In this document: positions 57,581-64,000 of the stretch, piece by piece | Numbering within the stretch: the stretch's first letter is position 1 | Layout of the letters: each line of letters begins with the position of its first letter | Assembly (NCBI GenBank): GCA_003868215.1 | Contig: QWDQ01000052.1 | Span: 1 to 64,000, forward strand | Direction: 5' to 3' | Length of the DNA: 64,000 bases | From: Pseudophaeomoniella oleicola | Lineage: Eukaryota; Ascomycota; Eurotiomycetes; Phaeomoniellales; Phaeomoniellaceae | Notes under the pieces: model-generated | Told to the model about the DNA's origin: nothing | Seen by the model: the letters and a program-made list of their open reading frames with translations, nothing else | Database searches by the model: none | Translations under genes and position numbers: made by a program

Positions 57581-57634
57581 GATTCGGATTCGGATTCGGA
57601 TTCGGATTCGGACTCGAACTCGAACTCGAACTCG
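57581..57634 (+). repeat. Hexanucleotide tandem repeat (GATTCG/AACTCG)
   Basis: Five GATTCG units, one GACTCG, three AACTCG: nine units in phase, with the change passing through an intermediate unit. Confidence 0.9.
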
Positions 57635-57789
57635 CAATGATCCGAGTTACTCGGCAATCGCTACAACGGATTACATCAACAGTCAGAGATTGACACTCAG
57701 TCGCAGCAAGGTAATGTATATAACGACAAGTAACTTATGATCAAACTGTGATGCCCATCTTCATATTTCTGTACAATTATTGACCTTCT

Positions 57790-57871
57790 CCTGTTAATGT
57801 CCCCTCGGCCGAAATTTGTCCACGTCGATATCGGCGATAGTCCGGGAATACGGTATATAGAATATCGGGTT
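57790..57871 (+). repeat. Dispersed repeat, copy A
   Basis: Aligns in direct orientation with 62047-62129 at about 88% identity (about nine mismatches, mostly transitions, and one gap). Shared core words: CGGCCGAAATTT, GTCGATATCGG, CCGGGAATACGG. A weaker ATGCYCATCTTCATATT match lies upstream of both copies. Confidence 0.8.
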
Positions 57872-58239
57872 GATATAATCAATAACGAGGTTGACTATAA
57901 AGGAGAGACTATAGGAGATTCTCGTCTATATAGGTCTTCTCCTTCTTACGATCTTATCGTGCTCTATTACTTCGTCATCGAGTGTTGCTGGGTTGCTTAG
58001 GGCGCTTCGACAACTTGCATCCGTGTGGTCCTCATATACTGTGGTACACTATACGGCGGATTGAGCAAATTGCTTCATCTTTGATCCAATAGCGGAATTG
58101 CCCCAGAGATCGGCCATGTAACCGAGTGAGGCAGTGGGATGGCTGGAAATATATAGCCCTAGGCTACCGCGATTGATTCACCGCGTGAACTTCGAGGAAT
58201 GATCCGGTGGTCGATCTCAATCATGCAGCAACTGTGGCA

Positions 58240-58451
58240 AGCAATTCCATCGGCGCGAGCACTTGACGCGGCATGAGCGTACCTATATTCTCGTCAAGTA
58301 GGAGTCTCATAATCTCTTCATGTCCACCCTATTCCGCTGTTTGTAGAGCGTTGCCGTACGGCCCATCTTGTGTATTCATATCTACGTTCGTGCCGAGTAA
58401 TTCTTGAACCTTGTAAGTTGACCCTTTGAGTGAGGCTTTTATTAAGTCCAT
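58240..58451 (-). pseudogene. Ankyrin-repeat gene relic
   Basis: From 58451 the minus strand reads MDLIKASLKGSTYKVQELLG, then a DMNTQDGPYGNALQTAE unit, an in-frame TAG at 58331-58329, and GGHEEIMRLLLDEN directly after it. This is the YGNALQAA..GGHEEIVRLLLD pattern of tandem ankyrin repeats in fungal NACHT/ankyrin genes. Frame is lost after about 58275. The stop stands where the repeat usually has a sense residue, and neither side extends into a full gene, so this is a decayed fragment. Confidence 0.65.
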
Positions 58452-58510
58452 GCGAGGCGTCAGGTGTCCTTTTCTGGTATCTCATCTTGGAGGGTAGAAA
58501 TTTCATCGGT

Positions 58511-60144
58511 TTAGGAAACAGATTCGAAAATCATTTTCCCAGGTGCGTCATGTAGTACATCGATCCAAAGAAAGGACTTGAGAATTAGTCGTAGCTGTGG
58601 CCACGAGCAATCCTTTTTCAAGCCAATATTCTCTCTTAGCCTGGAATTTATCCATACAGAGTCATCTGTATCAGAGGTAAAAATGGAAATTTTACCAATC
58701 ATGAGAAACCACAGCGAAAGCTGGGAAGCGCCTCCCGGCTGAGTGTTGACGTCCTCAAAGCAAGTCCTATAGCTCTCATAGAGGTAGCCATTCGGAAGGT
58801 GAATTCCCCGTCGCTCTAAGAAAGAATGTGAACAGAACGCAAGCAAACCAAGACGAATCGCTTCGTTGATTGGGTTGGTCGAAAAGTTCATTCTGAGAAG
58901 TGTGTACATCACTGAGCCCATGACGTTTAAGAGGATTTGGTCGCTGAGCTTCATATTCTTGTCCGCCGCTGAGTTTACTAGACAACAGAAGTCGCTCAGA
59001 GTGTCCCATATTTCGGCTAGTTCCTCGTCTGTTTTGACGTTTGTGTATTGATCTTGATCCTTGTCATAGGGGGATGCATAATCCAGACAAGGAGTGACCC
59101 AAATGGGTGGAGAAGATGACTTAGTCTGTGGTAGATATATGATAGATTGTAAAGGCTGGTTGAAGTCAAAGACCGGTTTTGTTCCTTTGTGAATTGCAAT
59201 GCTGATGTCACACCTGAATAGGGTCAGCCATAAACCCCAGGTATCATAGTCCCAAGTAGATAAGTGAAGGTCAGGATTCTTGCTAACCTTAATAACTCGG
59301 TGAGAAGTTTGGGAGTATTTTGAAAAGCAGCAATGCCTCCTCGCAGGTTGATAATCTTGCAAAGACCTTCCAAGTGTTGCTCAGCGGCAATATGATCGCC
59401 AGTTAAATGTGCAATGTGTGCCAGAGTTAAGACGATCAGTACTGTGGGATTAGAAAGGGATGTCTGTTCGTTTCCATCCGAAATCGAAAGTCGATTGCGA
59501 AGGAGCTGAATTGTCTTCAACATCTGCATTGACGACCGTTTGCTGGAGCGACCGGAAACCAAATCCAAGTATGCTTGAGCTCCAAATATTACGGCATGGA
59601 GATAGGCCGGATCGAATGTCAACGGATCGAACAACGATCGGTCTTTTACGTTGCAATCAAAGCATCTCTCTAGGGGGAAGAAAATCTGTTTCGCAGTGGA
59701 GGTGACTTCAAAGGTCAGCATCGCTAGTTTCTCAACACATGTTGCATTATATCTGCTAGATATCTCAGGGTGAGGTCACTTACATTTCAAGACTTCCCAT
59801 AGCGTAGAGGGCTCGACTGAATCGGCAAACCGTAACAAAGATAACTCTGAGCCAAGGTTATTGGGGACTGCGGAAGCAGCCTCCAGGTCTAGCAGTTTTT
59901 GGACTGACTCTGAGACTGGAACAACCGTCTTGGGCTTTCGCCTACTATGCAAGATTCTTCCGCGATTTCTCCCCAGCACGCAATGGCTCCTGATCAGCTT
60001 ACGGGTTTCAGGATCCGCTTTGTTCATGCTGGTGGAAATGACGAATGGCATTCCTGCCGCTGATTGACGAGCGAAAGGTCAATTGTCGATCGCCTGGGAA
60101 AATGAAGCAACCGCGAACTTACCCGAATTATCCGTATCAGCCAT
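58511..60144 (-). CDS. Fungal MHR-type transcription regulator without zinc cluster
   Basis: Exons are 60144-60123 (22 nt), 60053-59784, 59723-59288 and 59213-58511, total 476 aa with frame kept. Introns are 69, 60 and 74 nt, donors GTAAGT, GTAAGT and GTTAGC. The N-terminus (MADTDNSGMPFVISTSMNKA, then RKLIRSHCVLGRNRGR) matches a common fungal family that starts with this 'RSHVMR..RRK'-like element in place of a Zn2Cys6 cluster. Then comes the fungal-specific regulator domain (HAVIFGAQAYLDLVSGRSS, TVLIVLTLAHIAHLTGDHIA, QHLEGLCKIINLRGGI), ending in LGLLAFCSHSFLERRGI and a Trp-rich C-terminus. DNA binding cannot be assumed. It faces away from the NmrA-like gene. Confidence 0.78.
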
Positions 60145-60907
60145 ATTGCTACCAGGCTAGCAGAACATGGGGAACGCAGTGTCCAAGCAGAACATGGTGA
60201 ATGCAGTGACCAAGCTTCACTTAACACCCTGACGAGACCATGGTTGCGGAGCCATCCGGACTTTCAAGATGGGTAGGCTCTGTTCAACAACATAGAGGGA
60301 CATATGACTCACGCCTGAGGGAACATTCAAGAACGACATGAAATATGCAGAATCTTCTAAACGGATGAAGTTCTTATCGAAAGCTACTACGTATGTTGGT
60401 CTGGTGGAGAAATGTAGCGTGCTTGAGACTGTTTCCCGCTTTAGGAATAGCCCGAGTTGAGTTGTTAACATCTCGGGTGTTCCAAAGGCCACCGTCCAAT
60501 CACCTCCCGTACACCCTTGCGCGATGCGTATGACTTCTTTTTTGAAGACGTCGGTTGACTCTCATGTTTAGTGGTGTGGAACATGAGGCTAAGTACATCC
60601 TTGGTTGCCGATGCACATCCAGTCTGGAAACAGGCATCAATGTATTCTCCGCGATGCAAGTGAACGAGTAGTACGAAAGTACGTGTCATTCTGCTCTTCG
60701 CGGCAGCTCTACCTCCTATTGCATGCTTAAGAGACGGCCCGCATGGTGCTGACTGATTTTGTGTCCTTACAGAAACTATATAAGTGGCGGCATTTGCTTC
60801 TCAGTCTGTCTTTTTCAACATTCCTCCTTGACAGCGGCTCTTTGAAAAATCTCCCACTAGGCTCTCGAGTACAATACCGGACTAGTACTTTCCATCTTGC
60901 TTTCAAC
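60145..60907. other. Divergent promoter region, regulator / NmrA-like gene
   Basis: 763 bp. Minus-strand open frames at 60492-60217 and 60689-60465 overlap in different frames and match no family I know. A near-duplicate AGCAGAACATGG occurs twice at about 60159-60196. Confidence 0.45.
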
Positions 60908-61843
60908 ATGGCTGCTCCAAAGGTTATAGTATTTGGACCATCTGGAGCGGTTGGGTCGGCCACCGCACGGGCTGCCCACGAACTTGGAGCAAAGGTGGTA
61001 CTGGCAATGCGGGACACCAAAAAGCCGATTCCAGGCCTCGACGAGGCAAAGGTGAAAGACGGCAGTTTCGAGAGAGTACAAGCCGATTTACACAGCCCCG
61101 ACACTGTCCGCGATGCTGTATCTAGCACTCAAGCAACCCGTGCTTTTATGTACATCGCCCACCGCTCATCCGACAACATGAAGTCTACCATTCAGGCACT
61201 CAAGTCTGCCGGTATCAACCTAGTGGTATTGCTCAGCAGCTTCACCATCCAAGGTGAACCAGAGGACGTGGAACCTAGTGAGGTTATACCCTACCTACAC
61301 GCTCAAGTCGAGATCACTCTGAAAGAAGTATTTGGCCCAGGCGGATACATCGCGGCTAGACCAGGTTCATTTGCCAGCAACACAATTCAGTACAAGGCAG
61401 GATTCAAGAGTGGGTTAGTCAAGATTTTCGCACCAGATGCTACAGTTGATGGTATTGCTCAAGAGGACATTGGGAGAGCCTGTGGCACGGTTCTTGTGAA
61501 AGGGCCGCTGGACGAAAACACGGCCATGTATCTGTACGGGCCACAATTGATTTCCCAGGCAGACTGCGTCAAAACACTCGCAAAAGTATTGGGCAAGAGT
61601 CCTACCATTGAAACGATGGAAAGAGAGGAAGCATACAAGCTTTTTACAGAACAGCGTCGTTGGCCGGCTCCTCTCGCGGAATACATGATCAAGCAATCGG
61701 GGGCTATAGACCCTGCACGCAGTCTGGTTTGTGGCTATCCAGTCGGCGCTGAGCAGCTGTCCAGTGTCGAGAAATACACTGGCAAGAGAGCAATTACGTT
61801 TGAGGAATGGGCAGAACAGAACAAGCAGATGTTTATCTCTTGA
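60908..61843 (+). CDS. NmrA-like NAD(P)-binding protein
   Basis: Short-chain-dehydrogenase-like Rossmann protein; NmrA-type members sense NAD(P) redox state or act as reductases. Single exon, 311 aa from ATG 60908. An in-frame ATG at 60743 would add 55 residues that resemble leader sequence, so the downstream ATG, right before the Rossmann fold, is preferred. Dinucleotide motif VIVFGPSGAVGSATARAA (G-x-x-G-x-x-G-like) at 6-23; AMRDTKKP follows the second strand. LVVLLSSFTIQGEP and YIAARPGSFASNTI are typical. The classical SDR Y-x-x-x-K is not obvious, as usual in NmrA-like proteins. Role could be regulatory or in secondary metabolism. Confidence 0.84.
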   Translation: MAAPKVIVFGPSGAVGSATARAAHELGAKVVLAMRDTKKPIPGLDEAKVKDGSFERVQADLHSPDTVRDAVSSTQATRAFMYIAHRSSDNMKSTIQALKSAGINLVVLLSSFTIQGEPEDVEPSEVIPYLHAQVEITLKEVFGPGGYIAARPGSFASNTIQYKAGFKSGLVKIFAPDATVDGIAQEDIGRACGTVLVKGPLDENTAMYLYGPQLISQADCVKTLAKVLGKSPTIETMEREEAYKLFTEQRRWPAPLAEYMIKQSGAIDPARSLVCGYPVGAEQLSSVEKYTGKRAITFEEWAEQNKQMFIS

Positions 61844-62638
61844 CAGCTGTAGAAAAAATGACATGCCTTACTTAAAGCGGCGAGGCTCACCAGAACTTAA
61901 CTGGCTGCCCCCAGCACAACATAACGTTGAATTTGGCAGGAAATGGTCCCTCTGGAATCCAGATTGTGCAGTCATGCTCATCTTCATATTGATGACTCTC
62001 GTTGTTTTTATTATATTTATGTGCAGTAGTATATTATTGTATTTATCCTGTTGATGTCCTCTTCGGCCGAAATTTCTCCATGTCGATATCGGAGATAATC
62101 CGGGAATACGGCACATAGAATTTCGGGTTTCCTTTGCTTCTTCTTCTTCTCCTCAATCGCAACGGTGAAGGATATCGATGGCCCGGTCTTACTCCCGGAT
62201 TTCCAGTCACTGCCACTGTCACTGTCAGTGTAGGTGACCAGGTTCATTGATATCCTCATCGTCTGCTCACCGTCCAAGCTCTTTTTCTTCCTATTCTTAT
62301 ATCATCCTCCGTTAATGTGGTTAATATACTCTGGGCAGCCTTCCTCCACTCGTCCTTCCATGCTATCGGAGGGTTTATCACTGATCCAGTCTAGCTTCTT
62401 AGGCTGAACGATCTGAACTTTGATTTTCTATTGTTCATGGAAGCGTAGACATCGGCGCTACTGCACCATTGAGGCTTGTTTCTACCTCAAGTCGTGGCCA
62501 GAATTGCATGCTCCGGGCAGCCATTGCAATACTCCACACCGCAGTTGTTCATACATTTCTCTATCCGAGGAGATTAAGGTCTCCTCTACTGGAAATCCGT
62601 CGTGGTTTTGTGTTTTGGTATAAGGATTTCTTGCGAGT
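61844..62638. other. Intergenic with dispersed-repeat copy B
   Basis: Contains the repeat at 62047-62129 and the promoter of the MFS gene. No gene seen. Confidence 0.5.
62047..62129 (+). repeat. Dispersed repeat, copy B
   Basis: Counterpart of 57790-57871, same orientation. Read on the minus strand, both copies encode the peptide RIPGLSPISTW followed by NFGR, so they may derive from an old coding element. Confidence 0.8.
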
Positions 62639-64000
62639 ATGGCCTACCTGGAACCACCATCGCGTCCACTGTCCGAAGCAAATACAATGACCCTCGATGA
62701 TGTGCAGCAACCACCTCAGTCTCCCGGCACATCTGTTGCCCATGCGATAAACGAGGGAATTTATCTTCACTCGAATGCCACCCCAGATCCCGAAGGATTG
62801 GCAGAGAAGTCCTATCTCGACGATGCCAAGTCCCTTGATACGCAAAATGAAGACTCTGAATTCCATTGGATAGAGCTGACATTTGACACCGAGATCCCTG
62901 AATTACCCACATTACATCGCACGCAAAGCGGCTTGGCATCCGTAAAATCAGCAGTCACCGGACACGGCCCTCCTGACCTCAAGCATTATGCATCTCCGTT
63001 CGGCTGGTCACGGCTGCGGAAAGGCTTCGTTTTGACGGTTGCATGTATAGCGTCCGGGCTTGCTGCTTACGCTGCAGGCTCATACTCTATGGCAACGAGC
63101 CACCTGAGGGAGATGTGGGGTCTCTCTCAGGTTGCAGCCAATGTTGGCACTACCATGTTCGTTCTCGGATTTGGTTTCGCTCCTTTGATCCTCGCACCTT
63201 ACAGTGAAGTAAAAGGAAGATACTGGACTTTTGTGCTTGCAGGAGTAGTCTTCTTTCTAGGAACCATGGGCTGCGCAGTGACGCAGTCGTTTGCAGGAAT
63301 GCTCGTATCTCGCTTTATCGTTGGTAGCGGTGCCTCCGTGTACGCCACCTTAGTCGGCGGCGTCGTCAGCGACATATACCACAAAGAGGAGAGAAACATG
63401 CCCATGGCACTGTACTCCCTGTCTGTGTTTATCGGAACCGGATTAGGACCTCTCGTCAGCGGCGCCATCTCGGACCACATTTCCTGGAGATGGATCTTCT
63501 ACATCCAGATGATCTTGGTTGGTGCGAACACGGCCATGATCTTCTTCGTCTTCCAGGAGACACGCGGCAACGTTCTGCTGCACCAGAAAGCGACCGCTCT
63601 CAACAAGTACGTTGAATCGCTAGAGAAACAAGGTCACGCAGGCATCGTCTGGCCCGCAGATTCCCAAGACCCGGAAAAGGAGACCGGACCGCAACGAGTC
63701 CGATTTCGAGCTCCCACGGAGAAGCGACGATCCTTTCCAAAGATGATCTATTTCAGCTTCAAATTCCCGCTCAAACTGCTCGCGACCGAGTCCGTCGTAT
63801 TCTGGTTCTCGCTCTGGGTTTCTTTCGCCTGGGCCATCCTCTATATGCAGTTCAGTTCGATCGCGCTCGTCTTCAGGACCAACCACGGTTTCAACAACAC
63901 CGAAATCGGTGCCGTGTTTTCCTCCATCGTCGTCGCCGCCATCATTTTCTGCACGGTCAGCGTATACCAAGAAAAGCTCGCGCTCCGCTACATGCCCAAA
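62639..64000 (+). CDS. MFS transporter, DHA1 type, truncated by window end
   Basis: Proton-coupled multidrug or polyamine-type exporter of the plasma membrane. Open from ATG 62639 to the last base (454 codons) with no stop; the rest lies outside. A 130-residue charged cytosolic N-terminus precedes the membrane part. Helix 1 is GFVLTVACIASGLAAYAAGS, then helix 2 with LAPYSEVKGRYWTF, the place of MFS motif A (G-x-x-x-D-R-x-G-R-K-like, weak here). Then LVSRFIVGSGASVYATLVGG, DIYHKEERNMPMALYS and GTGLGPLVSGAISDHISWRW (antiporter motif C region). A long central loop (about 310-370) leads to the second half. About eight to nine of twelve helices are in view. Substrate unknown. Confidence 0.88.
   Translation, partial: MAYLEPPSRPLSEANTMTLDDVQQPPQSPGTSVAHAINEGIYLHSNATPDPEGLAEKSYLDDAKSLDTQNEDSEFHWIELTFDTEIPELPTLHRTQSGLASVKSAVTGHGPPDLKHYASPFGWSRLRKGFVLTVACIASGLAAYAAGSYSMATSHLREMWGLSQVAANVGTTMFVLGFGFAPLILAPYSEVKGRYWTFVLAGVVFFLGTMGCAVTQSFAGMLVSRFIVGSGASVYATLVGGVVSDIYHKEERNMPMALYSLSVFIGTGLGPLVSGAISDHISWRWIFYIQMILVGANTAMIFFVFQETRGNVLLHQKATALNKYVESLEKQGHAGIVWPADSQDPEKETGPQRVRFRAPTEKRRSFPKMIYFSFKFPLKLLATESVVFWFSLWVSFAWAILYMQFSSIALVFRTNHGFNNTEIGAVFSSIVVAAIIFCTVSVYQEKLALRYMPK

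Larger units (their letters stand above)
57353..58239. other. Intergenic, with microsatellite and dispersed-repeat copy A
   Basis: Promoter of the GT90 gene, the hexanucleotide repeat at 57581-57634, and repeat copy A at 57790-57871. No intact gene seen. Confidence 0.5.

Noticed and set aside
60217-60689. Two minus-strand frames between the regulator and the NmrA-like gene
   Set aside because: They overlap in different frames and could not be joined; no recognised family.
1-64000. tRNA genes and CRISPR arrays
   Set aside because: I looked for B-box-like GGTTCGA contexts and for regularly spaced repeats and found none that fold or repeat convincingly; a covariance-model search could still reveal a tRNA.

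Overview
The window is nuclear DNA of a filamentous ascomycete (Pezizomycotina). Genes lie on both strands without operons. Most introns are 46-62 nt, with GT..AG ends and CTAAC/CTGAC-like branch points. The content is typical of such fungi: Zn2Cys6 and MHR transcription factors, an NmrA-like protein, a STAND-type N-terminal domain fused to ankyrin repeats, and GT71 and GT90 glycosyltransferases. I cannot name the species. Exon borders were chosen by reading splice sites together with protein continuity; they are not backed by transcripts.

Left part (0.7-7.9 kb): a cyanuric acid hydrolase/barbiturase-like amidohydrolase (minus) and a Zn2Cys6 transcription factor (minus), then a 2.2 kb stretch in which only a doubtful secreted-peptide reading frame is visible. 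This looks like accessory gene content.

Central part (7.9-44 kb): mostly conserved housekeeping genes. In order: mRNA-capping RNA triphosphatase CET1, mitochondrial ribosomal protein S8, proteasome subunit RPN2, a cytochrome b5-acyl-CoA dehydrogenase fusion, elongation factor SPT5, a secreted phospholipase B, succinate-semialdehyde dehydrogenase, a dynamin/SLIP-GC-like GTPase carrying a frameshift, an RRN9-like Pol I factor, pescadillo (NOP7) and PIG-U from a shared 360-bp promoter, histone N-acetyltransferase NAA40, a LYR-motif protein, and threonine dehydratase.

Right part (45-64 kb): more accessory. It holds a STAND N-domain/ankyrin protein, a GNAT acetyltransferase, a GT71 mannosyltransferase, a TPR-SET protein, a GT90 (CAP10-like) glycosyltransferase, a decayed ankyrin-repeat relic, an MHR regulator without a zinc cluster, an NmrA-like protein, and an MFS transporter cut by the window end. 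A dispersed repeat of about 83 bp, roughly 88% identical between copies, occurs in direct orientation at 57.8 and 62.1 kb and brackets the relic, the regulator and the NmrA gene.

The most unusual signals are: (1) abrupt short-range strand-composition flips, C-rich to G-rich, near 0.42, 40.57, 49.3, 55.15 and 55.7 kb, which run through genes on either strand; (2) the fungal amidohydrolase; (3) a 12-nt microexon needed to complete the cytochrome b5 heme motif; (4) a GC-AG intron inside the zinc-cluster region of the transcription factor; (5) a one-base frameshift in the GTPase domain; (6) the repeat-bracketed accessory block. I found no rRNA, CRISPR array, telomere, complete transposon or clear tRNA.
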